The notes beneath the pieces were generated by a model. It was given only the letters and a program-made list of their open reading frames with translations, did not search any database and was not told the origin of the DNA. Made by a program: the position numbers and the translations under genes. 64,000 bases of DNA from Membranipora membranacea (Eukaryota > Bryozoa > Gymnolaemata > Cheilostomatida > Membraniporidae), in contig OU612067.1 in the NCBI GenBank assembly GCA_914767715.1, forward strand, positions 33,764,162 to 33,828,161, read 5' to 3'. The first letter of the stretch is position 1; every line of letters begins with the position of its first letter. Below are positions 48,723-60,078 of this stretch, piece after piece.

Positions 48723-51448
48723 AACTGTTTCTCTCAAACACTAGATCCGTCAAAGGGAAAACAACTGAACAACAATTTCTCACTACTGACTATGACATCA
48801 TCTGTCTCACTGAAACACACTTAGACGAAACAATACCAGACAGTTACATATTATCAACAGAAAACAGAACTGTGTTTCGACATGACTGAAGTCTGCATGG
48901 CGGGGGAGTCCTGATAGCGGTATGCAATCAGCTGAAACCCAAATTAGTAGACCTGAGTAACTTTGACGAAGAGATTGTTGCAGTGAAAATACAACCCAAC
49001 ACAATTGTCTGCTGCTATTACCGACCCCATGTCCATCTCAAAAACATAGATAAAATTGATGGCATTCTTAAATTTATGGAGAAGGCATTTCAAGGACACA
49101 ACATACTTCTGGTTGGAGATATGAACTTACCAGGTATTGACTGGGGCAAAGTTAGTGTCAAGACGGCAGTCCCCTTCAGGAAAATACACCAGCACTTTCT
49201 TGATGTGCTGCATGATCACAGGATGGAGCAATTGGTAACTGGACCGACACACGTACTAGGAAATACTCTGGACCTAATATGCACCAATCAACCAACATAC
49301 GTGATAAACACTGAAGTTATCTCCCCAGGCCTCAGTCATCACTCGTTGATCACTGTTTGCCTCCACCAAAAGACTGACCCTACTCTCACTGAGGCAAGCA
49401 CCATCAAGCTCTACAAACAAGCAGACCACACATCGTTCAAAGAGGATATGCAGAAGACAAATGAAAAACTTGCAGAAATGAGTAACCCTGAGGAAATGTG
49501 GAACATTTTCACAGAAAACCTCACCAGAAGTGTGGACAAACATGTCCCAACCAAGAAGATAAAACCAAGGCATCCTTCTCTACCAGAATGGTTCAACAAA
49601 CGGGCCCTCAAGCTCCAACATAAAAAAGGAAAGCGTACCACAAGTTTAGGTCGACCTCAAATGAGTTCGACCACACCAAATACAAGCAAGAACGAAGACA
49701 CGGAAAGAAAGAACTGGAGACTATCCGTAGAGCTTACTACACAAACAGAATATACAAGCCACTGAAGAAAGGGAACTCCAAGCCATTCTTCAAACTCCTT
49801 GGTGCAAACAAAAATAACAAATCCAAACTGTTGACGCTTAAAAACAAACAAAATGTTCTGACTGAGGACCCCGAAGAATGCACTGAACTGCTTAATGGCT
49901 TTTTCCACAGCCAGTTCCAAGAAGGCTACCTGGCCAGAGACTTCCCGAGGATGGAAGCTGATGACGAATGCCTAGAGATAACAACTGAAGGGGTGGCTAA
50001 GCTCATCCGAGAACTACCAAACGGAAAATCACCAGGGCCCGATGGAATCAGGAAGCCAGATATGCTAATTGACTTACAAACCACAGCCACATCACTGGCG
50101 CTGATCTACAAAGCATCACTGAACACAGGAAAACTCCCGGAACAGTGGAAATCAGCCAATGTAACCCCTATACATAAAGGAGGAGATTCTGAGACCCCTA
50201 ACAATTATAGGCCTATCTCACTCACAAGTATCCCTTGTAAAATGATGAAACACATAGTGTTGCATTTCCTGAACAAGACACTTGATGACGTGCTCCACCT
50301 TCGACAACATGGCTTCCGAAGAGGACTGTCATGCGAAACCCAACTTTGTGTCACCTATAATGACTTGGCAAAAGCAGCAGATGATGGACACACCACTCAC
50401 GCCATAGTTATGGACTTCAAAAAAGCTTTCGACCAAGTACCGCACCTGTTACTCCTTCAGAAACTAAAACAAATACCAGGAATAAACGCCCATCTCATCA
50501 ACTGCATTCGTGATTTTCTATCTGACAGGACACAATCTGTAGTACTCAAAGGGAAGAGTTCCCAAATGTGCACGGTAACATCAGGGGTTCCGCAAGGATC
50601 AGTACTGGGCCCAACCCTGTTCCTGTGCTACATAAACGATCTGCCAACTAGCCTGACCTGCAAAGTCAGTCTCTATGCCGACGACACCCTGCTGTACCAA
50701 ACTGTGGACGATCCCGAGGATGCCGCGAGATTCCAAAAAGACATTGAGGCAGTATATCACTGGTCAGAGAAGAAGAGAATGCCATTCAACGACAAGAAAT
50801 GCCACGCGATCAACTTTGGCAATGTGAACCCCAAGCTTACATATATGCTTGGTGACTCGCCTCTTGCCTGGACAGCCAGCACTAAATACCTGGGTGTGAC
50901 CATTCAGTCAGACCTAAAATTTGATCAACACATCCAAGAAAAATGTGGAAAATCTAGGAAAATCCTAGGAGGCATCAAACATCTGATGTATAGCGCACCA
51001 AAGGAAGCCAAGCTACTGGCATACACAAGCCTATGTAGGCCAATCCTCGAATTCGCAGACACAGTTATGGGACCCATCCACCAAAACAACAGCACAGAAG
51101 ATAGAATTGGTGCAAAATGACGCCATCAGATTCATAGGTAACCTGAAGGGCCGTGGTGCGAGTGTGACCGAAGCCAGGAATCAGCTAGAAATTGGGTCGC
51201 TGGATGAGAAGCGGAAAAACCATCGGCTGTGTCTGCTCACCAGAGTTCTTCAGGACGAGAACCAACACCATGCTCTCTCTAAAGCATACGATGAAATCAC
51301 CGAAGACAGGGAAAACGCTACAATGACCACTAGAGCAGCCGCCAGAGGTGAACCTAACTCTGTGGCCACAGTCAAAAGTATTTACCACGCCAGTTTCCTG
51401 CCTCGGACAATCCGTGAGATGAGAGGGCAGAAAACCGCCCAACCCTAA
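48716..51448 (+). pseudogene. LINE ORF2: endonuclease-reverse transcriptase, broken by one stop and two frameshifts
   Basis: Endonuclease part: SNTRSVKGK, CLTETHLDE, YYRPH, VGDMNLPGIDW, LDLICTN and GLSHHSLI (the usual SDH reads SHH here). It has an in-frame TGA at 48887-48889, probably a CGA transition. A one-base indel near 49627 moves the frame. The reverse transcriptase (frame open 49831-51120) shows NYRPISLTS, QHGFRRGLSCETQ, motif A MDFKKAFDQVPH, motif B GVPQGSVLGP, motif C YADDTLLY and motif E YLGVTI. A second indel near 51065 shifts the last part (51107-51448). The RT places it in the CR1/L2/Jockey group. The copy cannot make an intact protein. Confidence 0.93.
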
Positions 51449-51600
51449 ACAGCGCCATGCTGTTAAAACCACATTCCCTGGTCTAAACCCTGGTCCTAAC
51501 ATTTAGAGGCATCCCTAAACCGATTTCTTCGACAAATCAATAGGATGTGCTACCTCATCTGAGGTAAGGAAACTGAGGTAAGGAAACTCCCCAAACTCTG

Positions 51601-52130
51601 AGTCTCAGTCCTTGGATTAATTAAGTAAGTATAGTGTCATGTGTTTTCAGTAGACCCATGATTGACACCTTTTCTCAAAGACACTGGGGCACTCTAAAAC
51701 TAGTTAAGAACAAGCTGGAGGGGGTCAGTGTACCAAGAACACACTGTCTATGTGTACAAAGAACATGGAGATTGTAAATAATACTAATAAGTTGTAAGCA
51801 ATATTTTCCATCAATTCATCAAAAGAAATTTCAGCAGTTTGACTATTCTTCCTCTCTTTTAGCAAGAGCAAGCCTTAGATTCAATTCTGAAGTGGAGGCT
51901 CCATGACTTAACCTTATGATGATACATATTCTGAGTAACATCCATCAGAGTGTACATCTGAAATGTGATTGGCTTATGATTATTGTTTTTTGTGCGAGAA
52001 AAGAATTCCCAATGGATACCTTCTTTAATCTTGTTTGATAACCGTGGCAATTTCAGATTGGGTGTTGGATCACCCAGGAAAGTTTCTGAATACATCTCTG
52101 CTTCTCTGAGGTTGGAGAGAGGACTCAATT
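51601..52130. other. SELENOS upstream region
   Basis: About 530 bases between the LINE 3' end and the SELENOS start codon; presumed promoter and 5' UTR. Nothing else recognised. Confidence 0.4.
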
Positions 52131-54681
52131 ATGGGGGATGCTGAGGATGCCTGGGTTGAAGTGGAAGATAATGAAGTTCCAGTTAATCAAAATCCAGAGG
52201 TTTTGACAAAGAACTATGACTTAGGTGAGTTGTGGCTGGGTGAGGAATGTTCCATTGATAGAATTAGAAAGGTCAATAATTAATTATTGATGGTAGGCCA
52301 CACCAACCAAGGAGTTGGAGGCCACACTTACTTACTAGTCGTAAAATTTAATGCTAATAGTTAAAGGCTATAGTAATTATGATAATCCAGTAGTAGGTTG
52401 TGGTGTACACATAAGTATGGTAGGGATGATGTTTATTATGCAAGGTTTATTAATACCTGGTAGGACTTCCCTACTGGCACTCCTTGCTACTGGTAGTTCT
52501 TTAGTAGTAATTGATCAGCAAGAAATCAATGAATAACCCATCAGTCTTCGTGATTAGGCCATAACTATACCTAAGACTAGCCCAGTGATGTTGGTGATCA
52601 ATCAAAAAGCAAAACTGTAGACACATAGATCAATAAGAGGAAGTGATCATTGCATAGACTTGCACTGGATGTATTGGACCTGCTACTCTGGTGGCGAGCT
52701 CTTATCGAAGATAAGGATTGAAAAGTCTTTGACAGGTAGGCATGTAGTAGGCCTAGGTCTCCGTGTGCCTTCTGTTTCTTCACCTTTGTTTGATTCATAT
52801 GGGGCTTTTATTTATCTACAGTTACCGGATTCCTCAGCACCTACGGATGGATTGTGCTCATATCAGCAGCCGTCTTATATTATCTATGGAAGAACAGAAT
52901 ACAGCCAGCCATGAGCAAATTCCACGCTTCATCTCAGCTTAGCGCTCATAAGAAATATGGTAAGACAATATATATCAATGACCTACACCCTGGACTGTCT
53001 ATAACAAAGAGCCAATTACTTTAAAATAATAGCACTGCCTGTGTTTCGGACAATAACACCAATAGTTGATATGGTGTGATTAAATGGATTCCAGAGTTCA
53101 ATTGACTCAGACATAAGACCCTCATAGCTGATAGAAATCTGGGCTATCAGAACCATCTGGGAATTATTTCAAAGTTTTAGCAAGACCTAGATAAACGTGA
53201 CTGAAAAACTTGCCAAGACAAGCTTGGCCGAGCTGCATATTGATCATATTATAAGAGATGCTAATGTTTGAAATAACGGCAAACTCATCGATGTTTTAGG
53301 AGAAGTAACTTGCTTTCTATGGTGACCAACTAGGTACATTGCTAAACTGCTGACAAAATTCAGTCTGCAACCTGTTCAACTAATACCAGGTCAATGATCG
53401 TCATTCTACTAGACTATTGATACTTTTCTGTAGATTCCTCAGAGATAGAGAGGAGACAGATGGCTATGGACGCTCATAGAAAGAGATTACAAGATGAACA
53501 CGACAGGAAGGCAGCAGAACACGCTGTCAAACAAGCCGAGGTAAACTCACCTCTAAATCTAATCTCTTATAATCTATACAGGCTTACAGATAGGAAGTTA
53601 TTTACATGTTACATGTAATTATCCAATTCAAAGAAGTTCTGCTGGTCGGAGAACAAACTGTCTGTGCACTCAGACTGCTTGTAGGGATATACAGACTTTT
53701 AGATAAAAAATTCCACAGAAACAATGATTAAAAATGTTACAATCGACCCCTCAAAGTGCTGCTGGTCAGAGAAAACATTGTCTGTGTGCTTAGATATATG
53801 TCTGTATGCCCAGACTGCTGATATGTGGTATAAGCAGGGACTGTTTAAAAAAAAAAAATTGCTAGGAGTATGAGATGAACACATGATAAAGTACTTCCTA
53901 AAGTAACAACATATATATTGAATATTATTGAGATGAAAGCTATTGAGAACACATGTTACCAGTATGCACTGACATGACTGTGAGATGTTAGTATTCTGAT
54001 TGTTACGGCTCTTTTATAAGCTTGAGGAGAAGAAAAGGCAGGAGAAGTTAGAGGACTGGGATCGTCATCAGGCAGGACTCGGATACAGATCTAAAGTAAA
54101 GAAGGCGGAGACTGAGCAACCAGCTACAGTCATACCTAAAAATAAAAAGAGACTCCGAGACACAGGTCAGTTCTTATTGTTATCTCCCTGATTAAGTCAT
54201 AAAGTAAAATAGCAACTGTTGTTCCTTAACAGGCAGAGTTTTCAGAATTATCAGATCTGTCCTAATTTACAACATTCCACAATGAGATTCTATCAGAAAC
54301 CCGGGCGGGAAAATTCATACAACAACTAAAAGATTAATCTCTGGTGTACACTTTTAAGCCGCGTACTTCTAACGGAAGTAATCACGTGAGCCCAAACTCA
54401 AGTGATTTAGGGAGGTTTTATAACCCAACATAAGGCAACCTTGACATTATGAGCCAATTTAATTTTTAGGTGCTGAGAATACGTACAATACATAAATATA
54501 TATATATATATATATATTCATATATATATATATATATACAACATAAACGCCTCCTTGTTAAGCCTCTTGTCGTATATTTACAGACTATAATCCCCTGATG
54601 GGAGGAGAGACCAGCGGAGGAGAATCGAGTGGATGGAGACCAGCCAGGAGAGGACCTGCTGCTGGAGGAGGGTGAGGTTAA
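52131..54681 (+). CDS. SELENOS: Selenoprotein S (SELENOS/VIMP), 5 exons, 193 residues counting a UGA-encoded Sec
   Basis: Exons 52131-52224, 52822-52959, 53434-53540, 54021-54165 and 54584-54681; all GT-AG and in phase. In animals this single-pass ER membrane protein recruits the p97/VCP ATPase to derlin for ER-associated degradation. The short luminal N-terminus is followed by a transmembrane helix (YGWIVLISAAVLYYLWKN, about residues 41-58), a charged coiled coil (RRQMAMDAHRKRLQDEHDRK; EEKKRQEKLEDWDRHQAG) and the conserved C-terminal tail YNPLMGGE, GWRPARRGPAAGGG. The next codons are TGA (54673-54675), GGT and TAA: exactly the Sec-Gly-stop ending of vertebrate SELENOS. If TGA were a plain stop the protein would be 191 residues. 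No cysteine occurs anywhere in the protein, so the resolving Cys of the human protein is absent. I found no canonical SECIS by eye in 54682-55170; AATAAA is at 55169-55174. Confidence 0.95.
54496..54538. repeat. TA-rich microsatellite in SELENOS intron 4
   Basis: Two (TA)n runs separated by TTCA, together nearly self-complementary, ending about 45 bases before the last SELENOS exon. Confidence 0.85.
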
Positions 54682-54733
54682 AGGTCGCGATATTGACGCG
54701 GAGCTTGAGCTCTCCGATATCGCGACTTTAGCC
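54676..54733 (+). promoter_or_regulatory. Stem-loop immediately 3' of the SELENOS UGA (candidate Sec redefinition element)
   Basis: GGTTAAAG plus, after one bulged G, TCGCGATA (54676-54692) pairs with TATCGCGACTTTAGCC (54718-54733), about 16 base pairs with one G-U. Inside is a second short hairpin around GGAGCTTGAGCTCTCC. The stem begins on the first base after the UGA and includes the TAA. It lacks the SECIS quartet spacing and apical AA, so it is not a canonical SECIS. In SELENON a stem-loop a few bases 3' of UGA stimulates Sec insertion; the same role here is inference. Confidence 0.55.
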
Positions 54734-54871
54734 TCCCCACCATACAGGCATATCATATATACATATATAGACATTTTTTATTCTCTGACTGCCAGCAGTG
54801 GACTATTATTCCGCTGCTCTTGCCTTATTCTCTGTATATTTTCATCGGTTACCTTTTTCATGTCCTGTATT

Positions 54872-54944
54872 ATACCACAGCCAACCCTTAATGATGCATC
54901 CAATCTTCTTTGCATGCACCATTAAGGGCTGGCTATGTATGATG
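54872..54944 (-). other. Long hairpin in the SELENOS 3' UTR, best paired on the minus strand
   Basis: AGCCAACCCTTAATG (54879-54893) pairs with CATTAAGGGCTGGCT (54920-54934), extended inward by TGCA/TGCA and outward by a few pairs. The two mismatches are A-C on the plus strand but become G-U pairs on the minus strand, so an antisense RNA would fold without mismatches. It could be a small-RNA precursor or a MITE. Confidence 0.35.
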
Positions 54945-55174
54945 TGCCTGTATGCTATACTATTTTGAGATATCCTTTGTTCTCTTATACTCTGACCATT
55001 GCTAAGGTGAAGGACAGAGCTATTCCTGAATCCAGGATTTATGAAGGCTTTTTCTACAATGACTTTTCTCGTCACTGAAACGGCTGGATCTTTATCTCAC
55101 AATATGATAGCTGACTTAATTTATTCAGACTTTGTGCATTTTTGTGATCAAATCATACTAGCCAGAAAAATAAA

Positions 55175-55489
55175 ACCAGAAAAACTACAATTTGTAACGA
55201 GCATTACATAATTCAGTATTTATGATATTTAGCATAGATCAATTTTAGGATATTGAACTCTCATAGACCACACTTATATCAACTTTGTGATCCAGTTTGA
55301 CTGGATCCAACAAGGCGAAACCTCTGCAAGACTGTTGAAGAGAAATCAATCATATTGTATTATCAGACTGAAGATGTCAATGATGTTTAGTTATTGTACC
55401 AGAAAAAGGTTGTTATAAACATATATTTCAATAGAGATGGTATATTGTAATAGATAAACGCATTATTGTAATAGAGATGTATACCATAT
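55175..55489. other. 3' flank of SELENOS
   Basis: Nothing recognised except a small perfect hairpin, GATCCAGT..ACTGGATC, at about 55291-55309. Confidence 0.4.
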
Positions 55490-55880
55490 ATGAGATGGCA
55501 AAAAATAAACTGGTCATAAAACTTCAATGCGGCACCTCGGTCAATACAGAATCAACATTTCTGGAGCAGTGCCAGACTGGACCTCACAGTTCTGCAAATG
55601 TGCTGAATATGGTCAGTCCACCCAAGAGCATCGCATTAATGAAATCCTATTCCCTGGCAAGTACAGTACCCCCAAAGAAAAGATTAAAAGTTTGTGTGTT
55701 TGAAGAATTGCATAGCAGGAAATGTGATTTTTTCATATTGATGGCATTCTATTAAAAAGGCACCAAGATTTGATGCAAGCCAAATCGTTATTGCATTGTC
55801 TTTCCAAAGAATAGATATTCAGGTCTTTGGCAAGAAATGTTGTGTCATCTGCATAGGCAAATGAGGTTGCCTATATCATT
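55490..55880 (-). pseudogene. Decayed LINE reverse-transcriptase fragment
   Basis: On the minus strand 55873-55760 reads in one frame with the RT active-site motif SFAYADDTTFLAK (YADDT codons 55855-55841), followed by YSLERQCNNDLACIKSWC, the usual helix after motif C. Further on, in shifted frames with stops, HIQHICRTVRSSLALLQKC and LKFYDQFIFCHLIYG match the thumb region of LINE RTs. It is truncated at both ends and carries several indels. The sequence differs from the RT of the LINE at 47500-51600, so it is a different family or an old relic. Confidence 0.8.
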
Positions 55881-56599
55881 TTATTTTTCGGATTTCAATT
55901 CTTTACACATTTGAGAATATTTCCATAGTATTCTACAACTCACCAATGCAATAGCTCGGTTTTTCCAGCTTGTTTTGGATCAAATTTGTAATTTATTTTT
56001 CTTCAAGCAGTGGTTCAACAGGCCCATGATTGGTCAAATAGGGGTGTTGTACCCTCACTGCTTAAAATGGTAAAAGTTGTGGAATAAAGAAGTTGCCTCC
56101 CCACCAAGTATGGAGCCACGACTAGACGCTATAGGCTCACAGTCATGATATTCAGGGGAGAGTCAATCACTTAGGGAATAAGCTGCCATAGCCAAAAATT
56201 GTATGTCAATAACCAAGCATTAGATGCGATAGATGGTCTCGGGTGTCATCTATCATGTTGCGGAGATATATCTACGCTAACTGTCAATAATGTTTGATAA
56301 TAAATGTGTTAATACAACAAGGCTCAAACGCATGTGAATGTGTTGTAACGCACACAGCCACACTTGTACAGGACATGAAGTCCGGATCAAGAAGACAATA
56401 TATAGGGTATTGATAAGCAATCTATGAACATCGTTGTTCATCGTTTATTGTTGAAGTATGTTTTATTACAATCAACTGCATGACACGCTCCAAAAAAATT
56501 TATGCAACAGCCGCAAGAAAAAACTTCAGGCCACACAAAAAACAGAAATAATTAAGCCTAAGATTTAGAGTAAAGCTAAGAGTGTATATCAGATCACAG
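55881..56599. other. 3' flank of NDUFB7
   Basis: Holds AATAAA-type signals for the minus-strand NDUFB7 transcript (TTTATT on plus near 56444 and 56462). No gene seen. Confidence 0.5.
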
Positions 56600-58210
56600 C
56601 TACAACATCTCTTTTAGCTTTGCATTCCTCATCTTTATTAGTCTCTTCTCTCTCTCGTATTCCTTCATCCTGAGAATCCAGCTGTAATACAAAACGAAAG
56701 AAACTGTGATGAGTCAGCAGAGCCTATGGAGATCATTTATCAGATTGTTAATCGTAGTACACTGCTTTGATAAGATATTGCTATGTCAGTCAACCAAGGA
56801 ATCGGTATAGGAACCGCCTTTGACTTTCATTCTTAGATAAATACACAATACATCGAGCTGTAATTCCGTACCAAGCTGGCTTCTCTACTTAGGTGGTAGC
56901 TTACTGCTATTTTGTTTTTTTATTTAAACGACATTGAAACAAGCTTATTTATGGGAAAAGATAGACGCACAGCATAGTGCATGATGATGGGGTCAGCCAT
57001 CCTGCCTACTGTGAAGTTATGAGTGAGTTATGAGGACAAATATTTCAGTTAACTAGTGCTTTTATCTCCACTTGATCTTTTTCAAATGGAAGGTAAGATT
57101 TTCGTTTCAAACGTCCTTACAACTGTAGGGATAATATGCACAGCCAACGAGATCGTGGCAATTTTCAACTATACACCATAGACTTGATTATTAGTGGTAC
57201 AATTGAGGCTTACTCATCATTTTGGCAGTCGTGGAACAAATGTAATTGGTGTTTACATTTTCCATAATAAGGTGCGTTATCTCGCCTACACGAGATCCAG
57301 TCTACATATAGATGTGCACAGTAATCTCGGTGCTCGTGAGGCACGTTAGCTGCCTCCATCTCCTCCTGGGTTATCTTCATTTCTATTGAGTAAATAGTAA
57401 ATATTAGAATTACTCAGTGTAAGCACATGTTATCTGATATGAGTAAGCGACTACTAAAACTTTTTTTGATACTCTACACATCCATCCTCGTCACCTGCCA
57501 ACCTAGATAAAGTTTAATCCGATCGGTAGTACTCAGGATTGCACTTGTAGTCCTCCCCACCAGACCCACTGGATTAAAATTGGTGTAGGTCAGAGCTAGG
57601 AGGGAGCGCTTATTAGGGCTGGGAGTTAGAATGGACAATACTGGTGGCCATTTACAGAGAGGCCTACATATTTCTATGTTTATGCTGGCATAAACAAGTC
57701 CAATGGAGCGATTTGCTTGTCGTTAATGTCTAGCATACTCAAATTCCTAATAGTCTAGTAGTTATTGTATGTTTGGCATATACAAGCCTGACTTATCGAT
57801 GATTCTGACACTGCTAATTACACACACTACTATGGAAAGTTTAGGTTATGATATGATATGAATGAATCACAAAACTAAATAAAGCTTATAGACAAAGTGA
57901 AAAAGTTGATATAGGCATCAACTGACCACATCTTTCAGCACACGCATTCCTCTAACACATGCCTTCTCCCCATGTGGAGTGAAGTATATAAACCTTGAAC
58001 ACTCTTATGCCTACATAAATGTATGCATACTGCAATAATGAAACATTATTACTATAATTAATTAATAATAAAGAAAAAAGCAAGTCTACCTCTCATTTTT
58101 CTGCCCTCTGGGAATCCAAGCAATGGATCAAAAGTAGGATTATTCAGTCTATCTGGTTGGTTCGCACGGTCAGTCCATGTTGCCCACATGTTAGAAGGAA
58201 CACCTCCCAT
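56600..58210 (-). CDS. NDUFB7: NADH dehydrogenase (ubiquinone) 1 beta subcomplex subunit 7 (3 exons, 123 aa)
   Basis: Accessory subunit of mitochondrial complex I on the intermembrane-space side. Exons in coding order: 58210-58090, 57382-57214 and 56681-56600; all GT-AG and in phase. The start MGGVPSN keeps Gly2, the residue myristoylated in mammalian NDUFB7, with Ser at position 6. Then come FDPLLGFPEGRKMRG, the helix QEEMEAAN and the twin CX9C motif: DYC AHLYVDWIS C and C KHQLHLFHD C, exactly nine residues each. The basic tail DWILRMKEYEREKRLIKMR resembles the human VMRMKEFERERRL block. Human NDUFB7 is 137 aa; the shorter tail here ends LKEML. Twin CX9C proteins are imported by the MIA40 pathway. 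Confidence 0.95.
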
Positions 58211-59055
58211 GGTTACTCTCTCTCTGTGATTCCAATAAAGACACCACTGATGGAGAGAATCCAAAATGGATCTTTGCAAAAAAAACTCGGTAGCTGAGTT
58301 GAGAGAGTGGTAAGTCCAGTATCAGTCAACATGGAGGAGAGGGAAGTATGAGCCCCATCCATTTGTAAGATGTGCAGTGAAAACTTTAGGCTATGAATTA
58401 TGGCGAGCTACTTAAACCATTTCTATAGTAAAATTCCATATGTTATGATATTGTCTGCTCTCCTCCCAGTAAAGGACAACTCCTCAATGTGTTGCAGACT
58501 AATTCTCTAGTACTAGTTGGTTTTTTTAACACTTTTATTGGCAGTCTATTTCATTCCAGTAGCGGAAAGTTTTCCGAATAGTGCATTTGATATGAGAAAA
58601 TTGGGCTTGTTTATTCTCAATGATTTACTACAAATTGAGGTACTTTACCATCAAGAACTAAAAAATTCAAATGAGAACTGACATAATATACAAGTTATGG
58701 ATCTTGACTTAGTTCATCACCAAACAAAAGGGAGACTTTTTTGTTCCTCACTTTGAAATCTAGTCAATCTTTAGAACTGCAGATGTGCAACAAAAATCAT
58801 CCATTGATACACATTGTTACTCATGCAGAAATCGATTTTTGAAAGATGAATATCATCAACAATTGCCAGTAGGGTAGATCTCATTTTTATGTGAGAAAAT
58901 CCAGAATGCATAAAAATATCATCATCATAAAACTTTGAGACACTTGGAATATATCAGTGCTTAACATTTTATCTTCTCTTTTTCGTCTCCCATGATATTT
59001 GTTACTCCACGTTATGTCATGTTACATTACATTACGTTATGTACATACTCTCTTC

Positions 59056-59352
59056 TCACATACAGAGGTAACGGAATGCACAGGTGATATAAGGACTATT
59101 GCAACCGTTGTTGGCTGCATATCGGATTTTTATGATAGCAGACCCATGTAAATTTCTAGATCCACCAATTATGACATGTTCTTTCAGATTTTGGATGTTT
59201 TGAAACCGTATCATAATTTTTTGATCACTTTCCCTTTTACAGCCAGTGTTTTTGGCAATTAGCGGCCTATTGTGCAACTTAGTGTAAGGTACAATATTGC
59301 CGTTGCGATCAGCGTAAAAAACTGTACCAGAAACAACTGACAAACCTTATCC
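59056..59352 (-). other. Unidentified open reading frame
   Basis: The minus strand is open for about 95 codons, TGA at its end. The translation (for example FYADRNGNIVPYTKLHNR and HVIIGGSRNLHGSAIIKIRY) has protein-like composition without low complexity. A stop lies just upstream, next to an AAG/GT boundary that could be an acceptor. I do not recognise a family and found no neighbouring exon. Confidence 0.25.
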
Positions 59353-59629
59353 ATCCAAAAGTGCAAATGGAAGTGATAAGATAGGAGGGGGCTGCCACCG
59401 GACTATCTGTCAAAGAAATACTTTGAGGCTGTTATTTTGTATCACATATTTTTCTCAATGTGAGCGAATTCCAGCTTTAGAATCCTAATACTGAGGATGT
59501 TATGGTCTCTCAAACTCTTAAGGTGATGACCTCCAATTGGCATTCGAAATCAGCAAGCAACCCTTGTGATACGTCACAACGAGTCATACTTATTAATATT
59601 ATGACCATGATATTCTAATAGATAAAATG

Positions 59630-59800
59630 TTATGGGTCTCAGTGGGTCTCGAACACAGGTCCTCATACATGGCACAGCAAGCAACGTAGCTAACATTTTG
59701 CTATATTGTATACCCAGTCATGGAACTGTATATTGTGGTGCGATGGTAGCCGACTTTGCCTTAATAGACTTTGGTTTTGAGACCCGCTTGGGTCTGCATT
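59630..59800. repeat. Two tRNA-like SINE heads in opposite orientation
   Basis: On the minus strand 59700-59630 has a TTAGCTACGTTGC A-box-like block and the B box TGTTCGAGACC. On the plus strand 59735-59800 has GGTAGCCGACTTTGCC and GGTTTTGAGACCC. The two arms are similar but diverged reverse complements, so this is either an inverted SINE pair or a tRNA-derived fold-back element. Confidence 0.45.
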
Positions 59801-60078
59801 TTGATCATCTTATCTGTTGAATTATTAGTATAACATATTCATAATAAGAATGACGTGTTGTGACCTAACACAGGGATTGCCCGCTGGTTCTTAATGCCGA
59901 TTGACTGCCGTCACCATAAATGCCTCGATATTAGGATTATAAAGCAATAATAGAATATGGAGTATAAGATGTGATGCAAAATAGCAGAACTCATAAGTTT
60001 GAATTTGTGTGATGCAATCTCAATTGTTAAAAATCCTAGGGATACATTATCAACTCTTCTCTGCCCATATAGAACTAC

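Larger units (their letters stand above)
47500..51600 (+). mobile_element. CR1-like non-LTR retrotransposon, nearly full length, inactivated
   Basis: Contains ORF1 with a PHD finger and ORF2 with an apurinic-type endonuclease and a reverse transcriptase. The 3' end carries two copies of a GAGGTAAGGAAACT unit (about 51561-51587), like the short 3' repeats of CR1-type LINEs. The outer boundaries are approximate and I could not find target-site duplications. It lies in the head-to-head spacer between PRCC and SELENOS. Confidence 0.93.

Noticed and set aside
52351-52536. 61-codon hydrophobic frame in SELENOS intron 1
   Set aside because: No similarity to any family and no splice context; chance frame within an intron.
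54879-54934. Hairpin with ATGA and AA considered as the SELENOS SECIS
   Set aside because: The ATGA bases are Watson-Crick paired, no GA stands opposite, and only seven bases separate ATGA from AA. It does not meet the SECIS model.
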